Origin: Aurelia coerulea
Lineage: Eukaryota; Cnidaria; Scyphozoa; Semaeostomeae; Ulmaridae
Length of the DNA stretch: 64,000 nt
Direction of reading: 5' to 3'
Assembly (NCBI GenBank): GCA_039566865.1
Contig: CM076943.1
Coordinates: 47,452,124 to 47,516,123, forward strand
In this document: one piece after another, positions 55,655 to 64,000 of the stretch
Numbering within the stretch: the stretch's first letter is position 1
Layout of the letters: every line of letters begins with the position of its first letter
Position numbers and translations under genes: made by a program
The notes under the pieces: model-generated
Seen by the model: the letters and a program-made list of their open reading frames with translations, nothing else
The model's database searches: none
What the model was told of the DNA's origin: nothing

Positions 55655-56271
55655 CCGGGTGACCCAGAAAAAGTGACCCAACGCAATCTGTTACAGAAAA
55701 TTGAGTAAGTGACCGATTTCAATGCTTCAAACGTCGTTCTGTCGCTAAAAGACTAGCCTATGTTATGAGCATTTCTCGCAATTTTTTTCGGCACGGTAAA
55801 TTTCCAAGATTAGGGATTTCGAGGAAAAGGGCATCCCTGATATCCTCAAAAAAGTCGTCAAAAACAGGGGATCGATTTACAGCCATTTGAAATCTTCAAA
55901 GCAACGAGGAGCGTGTTTCATTTCAACCTGGGAATAGGCAACCCAGTCGGAAGTCATCAGAGCACGTTTATAGTCCCTAGGTACTTAACTATATTACAGG
56001 CAAAATGAAACACGCTCCTCGTTGTTTTGAAGATCTTAAATGTCTTTAAATCGATCCCTTGTTTTTGACGACTTTTCAAGGATTTTAAGCCTGCCCTTTT
56101 CCTCAAAATTCTTCCTTCGGGAAATTTACCGTGCCCAAAAAAATTGCAAAAAATACTCATAATGTAGGCTGGTCTTTTAGCAACAGAATAAAATTTGAAA
56201 TATTTCAATCGGCCACTTACTTTTTTTTCTATAACAGATTGCGTTGGGTCACTTTTTTCTGGGTCACCCGG
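55655..56271. mobile_element. TA-flanked mariner-type foldback, CCGGGTGACCCAG (full)
   Basis: CCGGGTGACCCAGAAAAAGT and inverted CCGGGTGACCCAGAAAAAAG lie between TA pairs. The arms exceed 250 bp (AACGCAATCTGTTACAGAAA / TTCTATAACAGATTGCGTT) and there is a small loop. 617 bp. Confidence 0.88.
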
Positions 56272-56309
56272 TACAACACACGTAATTCTATTAAACAAAC
56301 AACATTTAA

Positions 56310-56770
56310 AGGACAAGTCCGGGGTTGGTATTATTGATGATAAAATACAAGATAATACTGTTATGAATGATATATGATACTTTTTTCCACTGTTGTTCGC
56401 CTTCTCCTTGTGAAATTACGTATTCAAATAAACAATTTCAGTGAAGTGACGTCATATCGCGCAAACGAAAACGAGGCTGTGCGATTATTTTTTCGCCTCT
56501 TAATCGCTGCTAGCCTCTTTCTCATGCACTCATGCATAGAAAATGGCACAAGAACACTATAAAGAGACTTGCAACGATAAAGAGGCGAAAAACAATCACA
56601 CAGCCTCGTTTTCATTTGCGCGATATGATGTCACTTCGCTCAAATTGCTTAAGTGAATACGTAATTTCACAAGGAGAAGGCGAAAAATAGTGGAAAAAAG
56701 TATCATACATCATTCATAGCAATATTATCTTGCATTTTATCATCAATCATTCCAACCCCGGACTTGTCCT
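56310..56770. mobile_element. TTAA foldback with TGACGTCA (copy 3, intact)
   Basis: AGGACAAGTCCGGGGTTGG is mirrored exactly by CCAACCCCGGACTTGTCCT; TTAA lies at 56306-56309 and 56771-56774. The left arm has AGTGACGTCATATCGCGC; the right arm has GATATGATGTCACTTCGC. 461 bp. Confidence 0.9.
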
Positions 56771-56879
56771 TTAAGCAAAATTATAACAAGTTACAAAGAC
56801 AACAAAATATTTAACATTCAATGTAACTAGTTACAGTAATACTATAAATTTGCATGGAGAGGAGTTTCTTAAGGAGGAT

Positions 56880-57440
56880 CTCTCTCAGTTGGTACACTAA
56901 TCGAGGAGCGAACAATTAATGTTTGGAAGCTGATATATCCAAAAAGGACATTTTGGAAATTGCTGTAAATGGTGAGACCAGCCCCAAGGCTAACCAAAGG
57001 CCCTCACCCAACACACGTCAGAGCACGAGACGCCCAAGAGTACCCGGAAGATGATGCGAGAGTCCCGCACACCCAGCCCCGACCCAAGACAAGACAAATC
57101 AGAAAGACCAAAGGCCAGATTTGTACTCTAATACAACCTCAGATGCCCCCAACTGGCACATCCGAAAACACAGAAAAGCACAAAACCCTCACAGAACAGG
57201 AGACTTGAAGCAACTTCTTTCTTTTATACATTCCGTTAAACATTTACAATACATATTTACTTAATTACTTTACTTACAAGCTACTCTACTCTACTACAAG
57301 GACAAGACCACAGGGAGCAATAACTATGTCTGCCCACGTGGCCATTTAGATAAAGAAACAATCGAAAAAAGACACAAAACTACACGTAACTACACGTAAC
57401 TACAACAAAAAATAGAGAACATGTACGCAAATGGGACGAG
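56880..57440. repeat. LINE 3' end remnants
   Basis: 57228-57440 (TACTCTACTCTACTACAAGG, ACCACAGGGAGCAATAACTA) parallels the 3'UTR of the LINE at 40563-41395 (CACTACAAGGACGGGGACCA). 56970-57200 is Pro/Arg/Gln-rich in one frame, similar in style to 31140-31300. Both are decayed minus-strand tails. Confidence 0.45.
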
Positions 57441-58070
57441 GGAAACTTCTTTCATCAGCAGAACTGTAATCCTCTCGCTCTGTTTGATAGACTGATTACC
57501 TCAGTCCCTTCTTGCTCAACAGGGACTAATCATGAGACGGTGAGGCGTATGATCCTGCTTGAGCCCGTTCTGCAACAAAAACCATTATACATTAGAGCAC
57601 GTCTTCTGTTGCAGTGATCTAATTACTGCTACTTCTTCAGCAAATCAAGCAGTGTAAAAATGGAAGGAAGGTCTGCTCAGATAAGATTTCACGTGAGATT
57701 TGTGATAACGCAGAATTGAGCATGCCAAACACTTCAATTATCTTTATTCGTGGACATTTTCACGTCTCATCTAATTTGATATGGACTTTAGTTTCTAAGA
57801 ACCTGAAGAATTTAGATACGTTGCTTGCAAATGGCCTTCTTTTTCGTGATTATTCTAAACTCGTTTGTTGATTCCACAAGATATGGGGTAAAAGAACTAA
57901 AAAGCTATAATTTATATCCTTGTCATTCGACTTTGTGAGTAAACCCTTCTTCTCAAATAGGCCCCTCTCTTTTACGCCCCCTCTAGAATCTCCGAAATTA
58001 GGTAACCCCCCCCTCCCCCGAGATCTTAATAGAGTGAAGTACGTAATTCATTGAAATCTTCCTATTACAG
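57441..58070. other. Intron sequence; no feature recognised
   Basis: C-rich patches near 57965-58018; nothing else. Confidence 0.4.
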
Positions 58071-58149
58071 GCAGTCCAATACTACAAGATTGCAGCTGAC
58101 AAAGGCCACGCAAGAGCACAGTTTAATCTTGCTTCTTTTTATGCTGAGG
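58071..58149 (+). CDS. DELE1: DELE1-like protein, Sel1 repeat exon 2
   Basis: Acceptor CTATTACAG, donor GAG-G/GTAAGT; starts in phase 0, ends in phase 1. AVQYYKIAADKGHARAQFNL then ASFYAEG is a canonical Sel1 unit, close to human DELE1 [20 protein letters not shown]. It completes the repeat begun in the previous exon (..DHSK-AVQYY..). Confidence 0.87.
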
Positions 58150-58187
58150 GTAAGTTCAGAAAGCAACTCCTTAGTTGGAACATCATA

Positions 58188-58530
58188 CCGGGTGCGCCAA
58201 AATAAACTATGCACGTTTGGCAGGCCACAATAAATCGTACACTGGACCGATTTTGAAGATTTATGACTTAATAGTTAAACTAATCTATGCACGTTTGGCA
58301 GGCCACAATAAATCGTACACTGGACCGATTTTGAAGATTTATGACTTTATCTTTAGCAGAAATCCTGAATTGGATTCTAGGACTTTTTGCAAATTGTCCT
58401 GTTTTCGGTTTTAGAGCTAGAAGCGAGTTTCTTAAAATGTTTGTTCTCGAAAACACTGAAAACGATCAATTTTCTAAAGAATCGACATGAATGGTCAAAG
58501 AGAAAACTTTTTCGTGGTGATTTGGGATCT
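58188..58530 (+). mobile_element. Half copy of the 4094 family with an internal tandem duplication
   Basis: CCGGGTGCGCCAAAATAAAC after TA. The next ~70 bp (CTATGCACGTTTGGCAGGCC to GAAGATTTATGACTT) are duplicated in tandem at about 58205 and 58281. The right arm is missing. ATCGATACAATTA is repeated three times near 58545-58580. Confidence 0.75.
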
Positions 58531-58662
58531 AGAAATCGATTAATTAATCGATACAATTAATCGATACAATTAATCGATACGATTGATCAACTCCAATGAA
58601 ACCTTGTTAGATACATTTATTTTGCAGGAAAAACACTTTATTCAACCTATTGTTTGTTTCAG

Positions 58663-58739
58663 GAATAGGAGGACTGCGTAAGAGTTATACAAAGGCTAAT
58701 GAATTGCTGGAAAAATCAGCTGAAAATGGCATCGCCAAG
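58663..58739 (+). CDS. DELE1: DELE1-like protein, Sel1 repeat exon 3
   Basis: Acceptor TTGTTTCAG, donor GCCAAG/GTATGT. GIGGLRKSYTKANELLEKSA then ENGIAK. The split glycine codon (G/GA) restores AEGIGG across the junction. It corresponds to human [20 protein letters not shown]. Confidence 0.85.
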
Positions 58740-58949
58740 GTATGTAACATTTGTAATACAGGTTGTTCGATAAAAAAAACTCCAAACCAACTGTAATTTA
58801 GATTTTGCAGCAGATGAATAAAATGCAGGCCGTTTTGTCAAAGGAATAAGCAGAACTCGAGATGATGATTTTTTTAAATGACCCCAATTTAGAACTTTAG
58901 ACATCGTTTCTGAAGCGAGCATGTCAGGGTACCGGAAAGGCAAGAAAGG

Positions 58950-59922
58950 TCATGCCTGGCACTTTGTACGAAGCAGGGGTGGAAGAAATATTTTAATTTC
59001 TGGGACCGAAAAGTCGTCGAAAAAACTTTCTGTGACAGCAGGGTGCTCCAAACAAGAATCTACTTTTTGGTAGATCATGACAGATATACGTGGGACAGAT
59101 TTTGACGATTGGTCTCAGTAATCTTCAATCTCAGTTGTAAAGGATGTTTAGCGAATTTTGTTGACTTTGCAACTGACTACTTATAAACAGTATCTGGGGA
59201 CAGCCTAAATTAACCAAACATCAATACAATTTCTAAAGATTTAGTTTGAAATGCAAAGAGAAACATTTTGGATTTTCATGCAAGATTGAATCGCCAATTC
59301 TCCCTTCTTCTCGCATTTATTTCTTTCTGGAGACTTAAAAAAATTTCTGGGACCATTGGTGCCGTGGTACAAAGATCATAAACTTAAAAGATTTTGCTGC
59401 ATCAAAAGAAATCAGTCGTGAGATAAACGCACAACCAAAACTGCCATCCATGTCATGACTATCGTTTAATCTTCAAAGTACTAACATTAAAGTTGATAGA
59501 ATGAAGGACGAAAGAAAGCCATGAAAAGTTCATTGATGTGGGATTGATTTCGAGCTTGTTTAAATTTAAAAAATTATGAAGTTTGATAAGAATGATAAAC
59601 TCACAGTTAAAAAACGGAGTATGAGATTATATTTGGATTTCTCGTAAGTTACTATGTTGACCGAGTTTTGCACGAATTTTGCACGCCATACATGTTTTCA
59701 ACCTTTTACCTTGAACTGAAAGAACTAATTTAATGTCCAAATCCTTATAACACGCATGTTAGCGAAAGCAAAAGCGAAATTTCTTTCCTTTTTCCCTTCT
59801 TCCTTCCTGGGAAATTTGAGCATTTCAGCTACCTTTCTGGTAGCGCCCCTACCACGCTACTTCGTTTTTTTAGCCCTGCTGTAGAGCTTACTGTTTTACC
59901 ACTTTGCATTCTGTTTTTACAG
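58950..59922. other. Intron sequence with possible hAT-like ends
   Basis: CAGGGGTGGAAGAAATATTT near 58974 and inverted CAGGGCTAAAAAAACGAAG near 59878 look like hAT termini, but the flanks do not match as an 8-bp duplication. No frame of note. Confidence 0.3.
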
Positions 59923-60009
59923 GCTCAAGTTTATATGGGATATCATTACGCGAAACAAAATAAACAAACACAATCCGCAAAATATTTTGCACTGGCTGCT
60001 GATAAAAAG
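59923..60009 (+). CDS. DELE1: DELE1-like protein, Sel1 repeat exon 4
   Basis: Acceptor TTTTTACAG, donor AAAAAG/GTAAGA; 29 codons, phase 0. AQVYMGYHYAKQNKQTQSAK then YFALAADKK. The spacing matches human [20 protein letters not shown] and VKYLWLAANNGD, so this repeat is also shortened between its helices. Confidence 0.85.
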
Positions 60010-60124
60010 GTAAGATGATACTTTGTGGTTTTAGTTTCACTCTGTTTCAATTTCAACTGCAAATCATGTTGAGTCAAATAGTTTGCTCGAGATGCGGCAT
60101 GAAACTGCTGATTGAGTCAAAGAA

Positions 60125-60360
60125 TGCTACCTCATGGGAAGAAGCTTTCACGGGAAGAGACTTTCGCATTTTTCACATTTTTTTATCAAACATTTTTCCG
60201 TGAAATTTCGTAAAATGTGAAATTCGCGAAAGTTTATTCTCTAAAATGGCATTAAACATAGAATTCACGAAATTTCATTCCCGTGAAATTTTCTTAAGTA
60301 TGAACTTCACGAATTTTTGTTCCCACGCATTATACTTTTCTCGCAAAATTTCACATCATT
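60125..60360. repeat. Repeat with GTGAAATTTCG words, related to 33190-33560
   Basis: TTTCACGGGAAGAGACTTTC, CCGTGAAATTTCGTAAAATG and CCCGTGAAATTTTCTTAAGT recur in both orientations. Confidence 0.45.
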
Positions 60361-60394
60361 TGAGTTTATGAGGTATTATTCCCAACAGAAATTT

Positions 60395-60871
60395 GTGGAA
60401 TCATCATCATCATCATCATCATCATCATTTATCTATTTACAAAGTAGGCTGAAACAAAACCATAGCTAAAATTACAGCTAATTAAGACCTACTTATTTAC
60501 AAAATTTACAAGTCTAATCTAAAAATAATATGTGTATGTATAATTACAGGAACTTCGATAACTATCCTGTTATGAACCCAACCTGTTGTGTTGGAAGAAT
60601 CAGAGATTTTTATATAATCCAGAGGAAAGCTTTAAAAAGCTTCTCATCAGGTAATATCAACATTTTTGATTCTTCCCCACAAACTTCTATTGTGAATAAG
60701 ACCTCCGGTGTCGAGGCTGTGCGCAGGCTATAAGACCCCATGATCTCTTCAAATAAGAACCAATTTCAAATTCCAGGCTGACTGGCTTCTTATACAATGG
60801 GGGTCTAATTGCAAAATTTCAGCCTGCAGGTTCTTAATCCACTATATGTTCTTACACGCGGGTTTTTACTG
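60395..60871 (-). mobile_element. pogo-like element (inverted copy of 6086 family) with LINE tail inside
   Basis: Ends CGCGGGTTTTTACTG before TA at 60872. 60640-60860 mirrors 6086-6320. It is interrupted by an (ATC)n run at 60401-60428 and a LINE-like tail to about 60545 (TACTTATTTACAAAATTTAC). Confidence 0.6.
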
Positions 60872-60911
60872 TATTTTTAGTGTAACCCTTGACGAAAATC
60901 TTCTTTTGCAG

Positions 60912-60983
60912 GAACCAGTTGGGATGTATCATTTTGCGATTTGTCTCGAAAATGGCTGGGGTGTAAGAAAAGATGTTAACAAG
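60912..60983 (+). CDS. DELE1: DELE1-like protein, Sel1 repeat exon 5
   Basis: Acceptor TTTTGCAG, donor AACAAG/GTAAGT; 24 codons, phase 0. EPVGMYHFAICLENGWGVRK then DVNK corresponds to human [20 protein letters not shown]. The pattern A/G-Y-L-ICYE-G-GV is clear. Confidence 0.87.
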
Positions 60984-61012
60984 GTAAGTTTTCCTTTTCA
61001 TTGTCAATATAT

Positions 61013-61140
61013 CTACCGGGTAAGTAAAAAAGAATGAACGTTTCATGGTTTGTGAAATAAACAGTATGTGGCCGATATTCAAAATTGAAATGGTATGCTA
61101 TCATTAAAATGATAGTATTCTTTGTTTGACAACAATCAGG
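61013..61140 (+). mobile_element. Fragment of the 6457-6974 foldback family
   Basis: CCGGGTAAGTAAAAAAGAATG after TA, then GGTTTGTGAAATAAACAGTA and GTGGCCGATATTCAAAATTG, as at 6457 and 317. Confidence 0.6.
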
Positions 61141-61199
61141 GTTTTCATTGCAGGAACGTTCAGAAGCCCCCCCCCCCCCTGCCCCGTATGAAGTGAATA

Positions 61200-61325
61200 A
61201 CATGCCGTAAAAGCTCTATTAAGCCCCTCCTCTCTATTAAGCCCCCCTCTCTAATAAGCCCCTTCCCTCTGAACCATAATTTTAAGTAAGCCGCCTCCTC
61301 TCTATTAAGACCCCTCCCCGCTTAG
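61200..61325 (+). repeat. Imperfect ATTAAGCCCC repeats
   Basis: TATTAAGCCCCTCCTCTC-like units occur about five times between 61212 and 61315. A C-run precedes them near 61171. Confidence 0.6.
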
Positions 61326-61429
61326 ATCAAATTCCAGAGGTTACCAACGATTTTCCATTTATTGCGCTGAATAAGTTTTCATGTTAATTTTTGTATGGTT
61401 TGAGATAAAGCTATGTCGAATTTATGTAT

Positions 61430-61715
61430 TTAACTCATGATTCAAATGTGTTTTTAATTTATTTTTAAACTGGTAGAGCGAGAGTATTTCCTTTATTTGT
61501 GTAGGTATTTCATTCCAAGCTTTAGGCCCAGAAAGATGGAAACCTTTTATACACTCAAGCTTAAACTTTGGGATCTTGAGATTTCTATCATTTCTTGTGT
61601 TATACCTAGAAATTTCATTCCTCTGACTATACTTGTTCCAGATGCCTTATGGCATGGTCAGCCTCTCAGCTGTACTTCTGTAACTGTTTACTTTGTATTC
61701 ATGCTACCATCCAAT
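61430..61715 (-). pseudogene. LINE RT C-terminal fragment
   Basis: On the minus strand the frame gives NTRNDRNLKIPKFKLE, then GFHLSGPKAWNEIPTQIKEI and LSLYQFKNKLKTHL. This is the standard C-terminal end of jockey/CR1 RTs. It lies just upstream of the exon at 61728, on the opposite strand. Confidence 0.75.
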
Positions 61716-61727
61716 TCATGTATTCAG

Positions 61728-61815
61728 GCTGGTGGTCTGTATCAAGAAGCAGCGGAGCGAGGGCATACATCTGCAATGTTCAATACAGCAGTGTTTTACG
61801 AAAAGGGATTAGGAG
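61728..61815 (+). CDS. DELE1: DELE1-like protein, Sel1 repeat exon 6
   Basis: Acceptor TGTATTCAG, donor GGAG/GTAGGA; 29 codons plus one base. AGGLYQEAAERGHTSAMFNT then AVFYEKGLGG is a complete Sel1 unit. It has no direct counterpart in the shorter human repeat array, so this protein appears to have one repeat more. Confidence 0.87.
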
Positions 61816-61837
61816 GTAGGAGTAGAAACCTTACTTA

Positions 61838-62253
61838 GGCGCAGTTTATATGAGGAAAAATACCTCACCTGCCAGACCCGGGGCTGATAGACGAGGTGAA
61901 TTTCAGCCACTGTTTATATTAGCTTTTTTACCTCGCCTGTCAGCCCCGCAGTTGACAGGCGAGGTGGAATAAAGTCTCTCTTCATTGAAATCAAAACGAA
62001 TTAACCAATAGGAATCAACAAAGAAAGCTAATACACCTCACCTTACCGGTAGTGTTTCGTTTATATGGAAGAATTTCACCTTGCCCAGTAGAGCTTCCAC
62101 CTCTGATGAGGTGGGATCTCACTATACCGATGGTGTTGCGTTTGTCATACAATCGCGAAATGAAAATATGAAGGATTCTGTTGGAAGGTGGCACCTCGCC
62201 TGTCATGCCCGGGTCTGGCAGGGTAGGGTGTTTTTCCTGATGTAGACAGGCCC
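61838..62253. mobile_element. Harbinger-type MITE with TTA duplication
   Basis: GGCGCAGTTTATATGAGGAA and inverted GGGCCTGTCTACATCAGGAA are bordered by TTA. CCTGCCAGACCCGGG / CCCGGGTCTGGCAGG are mirrored inside, with CTCGCCTGTCA in several places. It starts 22 bp after the exon donor at 61815. Confidence 0.75.
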
Positions 62254-62504
62254 TTAGCTACTAAACATCAGAGATATTGAGATCCCATCCTTACAGTAGC
62301 AGGCTGTGAGGTGCTCATATTAAAATGGTTCCACTGATCGTTGGGACAGCTCCGTTGCTACAATTTGCATTTCATACCGCATATATGGACCTTCCTCAAA
62401 TAAGACAATATATTACCTTGATTGAGCAGCTAATCCGGTATTGTTCGAGAAGGTTGTCTTCTCCTTTTAGGTTTTGTCAAGCGTCATAAATCTGAATAAA
62501 AACG

Positions 62505-62815
62505 CCGAGGGGGATACTTGGTATATTTGTCCGACGGGGATGTGCCGTTTTTAAGGGTATCGCTTTCACCAATTTTTTCTAGCACAAGGTATCAAAATGA
62601 GGCAAGTTTTCTACAGCAGGTTCTCAAAATATGTCAAAAGGGAATGTTCTGTTAGATCGGGTCGTTTTTCGGTCAAATTTCATGTTTTGGAGTATACTTT
62701 TCACTAATTTTTTCAAGAACAGGTTATCATTTTGAGCAAAAATTTCTGGAGCAGGGAAATTTTTTTTCCTGGGCACACCCCCGTACAAATTTAAGTCAAG
62801 TACCCTCCCCCCGGA
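62505..62815 (+). repeat. Dispersed repeat GGGGATACTT / AAGTACCC (copy 2)
   Basis: Nearly colinear with 12751-13044: CACCAATTTTTTCTAGCAC, GATCGGGTCGTTTTTCGGTC, GGAGTATACTTTTCAC. It ends AAGTCAAGTACCCTCCCCCC. Confidence 0.7.
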
Positions 62816-63306
62816 TAAAATCCATACTCTTCGGCGATTTTCTTGTTAACTTCAAACTGTAGATTTTCTCTATGCAGCTTTAATGTTGCTCAGGCAAGGT
62901 CGCCGTTTGCAATTTTCATGAATGTTGATTAATAGAATAACTTGGCAAATGCATCAAACTAACATAGATGAACAATGTCTTTCAATTAAATTGGCAAGAT
63001 TATTGAGAACTACTTCGATGCAAGCAGATGAAAACATGCGATAATCTTTGTCAAGATCTCCATTGAAGAATCGATGCTTAGCCTAAGCACTCTCAGTTCT
63101 TCTGTCCCGCGTAGTGTGACGTCCAACTGCCTCTTCAAAGCATCTCAAACTAACAATCGGAAAGTCAGAATTCGCCTTTTTGAAGAACAGATTTGATTGA
63201 ATTTATGCTAGATTCAAATTTCAATCCTTCATAAATTTGATTCTGGTGCCCCAAAATAAAGTCAACACTTACAATACTGCAAAGCCGTTTTTATTTTCAT
63301 GTTTAG

Positions 63307-63689
63307 GTTTCACCAAAAGCCGAAGCAAAGCATTACATTGGTATGAAAAAGCAGCTGACCAAGGAGACAAAGAGGCTCTGAAAAGACTTCAAGATTTATT
63401 GCAAAGACCTCAAGAAAGTAAAAAGCTTATGCACCCAATTTTAAGAGACATTCTCATGTGGAGTTTATTCAATGCAAAACCAGAGGAAACGAAGCAATTT
63501 CACAAATCTAAATCTGCGCCAAATTTAAGAGAGAACTCTCATAATTTACCTCTACAAGACAGAGGTTCACCAAAGATTGATTTTAGACAGCAAGAAATAT
63601 CTGAGGATGTCTCAAGCTCGATGTCTTGTGGCTTACAAATGTCCGAGTGTACATCTAGTTGCTCTGATCTAAGTATTGGACTGGTGTAA
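63307..63689 (+). CDS. DELE1: DELE1-like protein, last coding exon (final Sel1 repeat and tail)
   Basis: Acceptor CATGTTTAG/GT restores GG-FTKSRSKALHWYEKAADQ, then GDKEALKRLQDLLQ, matching human [20 protein letters not shown] and ERLRALF. The tail is about 90 residues, hydrophilic and Ser-rich, with KSKSAPNL recalling KSFSSPSL-type motifs in human DELE1. It ends ...LSIGLV and a TAA at 63687-63689. From the exon at 50053, the ten joined exons give 506 codons plus stop, close to the 515 residues of human DELE1 even without the missing start exon. Confidence 0.85.
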
Positions 63690-64000
63690 AAGCTGGACGG
63701 AATTTTTATGAGTGTTTTTTGTGATGGATATTGAACTATGACAATTTTCGATGAATAGATCGTTTTGTTATATTTGTTGGTTATGTAGAATTTTATTAAA
63801 TGCTAAGGATATAGTTTTTTGGAAATATCATTGTTATGTCCTGGTGAACCCATTGTCGTTCCCAAGGGAGCATAGGAATCATTCGTCGTACATAGCCGAA
63901 TGCTCGTGGCCTATGGCCGAAACCGCCAAAGCGTCATTTTCACGGACCAATCAGACGGCTAATAAGCGAAGGAGACAAAAGAAACCCGTGAAGATTTTTC
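63690..64000 (+). other. Presumed 3'UTR of the DELE1-like gene and following sequence
   Basis: The polyadenylation signal variant ATTAAA lies at 63795-63800, 106 bp after the stop. Beyond it nothing is recognised up to the window edge. Confidence 0.5.

Overview
This is a repeat-dense, AT-rich animal (metazoan) genomic window. It has long introns with GT-AG splice sites, fragments of jockey/CR1-type LINEs, and dozens of small inverted-repeat DNA elements (MITEs and foldbacks). Two split, conserved genes can be recognised. The LINE protein style and the repeat content suggest a marine invertebrate, perhaps an anthozoan cnidarian. That is an impression from the sequence and was not tested.

Left part (1-9 kb, minus strand): two consecutive exons of a T-box transcription factor, at 7668-7947 and then 3692-3965. 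They join in frame across the T-box and match TBX20 best. The gene runs off the left edge, and its first exon was not found. Its intron and flanks are full of mobile DNA. The most striking insertion is a 2.8-kb inverted-repeat element carrying a decayed reverse transcriptase, which sits inside a tRNA-derived SINE.

Middle (9-46 kb): almost entirely mobile elements and their debris. They fall into recurring families: TA-flanked Tc1/mariner-type foldbacks ending CCGGGTG or CAGGGTG; pogo-like elements ending CAGTA; a TA-flanked family ending CACG with many AAGAAACT motifs; TTAA-flanked elements, one carrying paired CRE-like TGACGTCA sites; Harbinger-type elements with 3-bp TSDs; and LINE tails. 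Notable items are a 96-bp x 12 minisatellite inside one TA element (42.1-43.7 kb) and several element-in-element nests. Two possible isolated exons (17673-17878 and 29532 onward) remain unassigned.

Right part (50-64 kb, plus strand): ten coding exons of a Sel1/TPR-repeat protein. They match the mitochondrial stress-relay protein DELE1 in architecture: one predicted membrane helix, a linker, a run of Sel1-like repeats and a serine-rich tail. Splice phases agree at every junction, and the joined exons give 506 codons plus a stop. The start exon is unresolved. Many introns hold a TA, TTAA or Harbinger-type element, some within 10-30 bp of an exon edge.

The two genes are unrelated in function and lie on opposite strands. 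Nothing here looks like an operon, CRISPR array or prokaryotic system.
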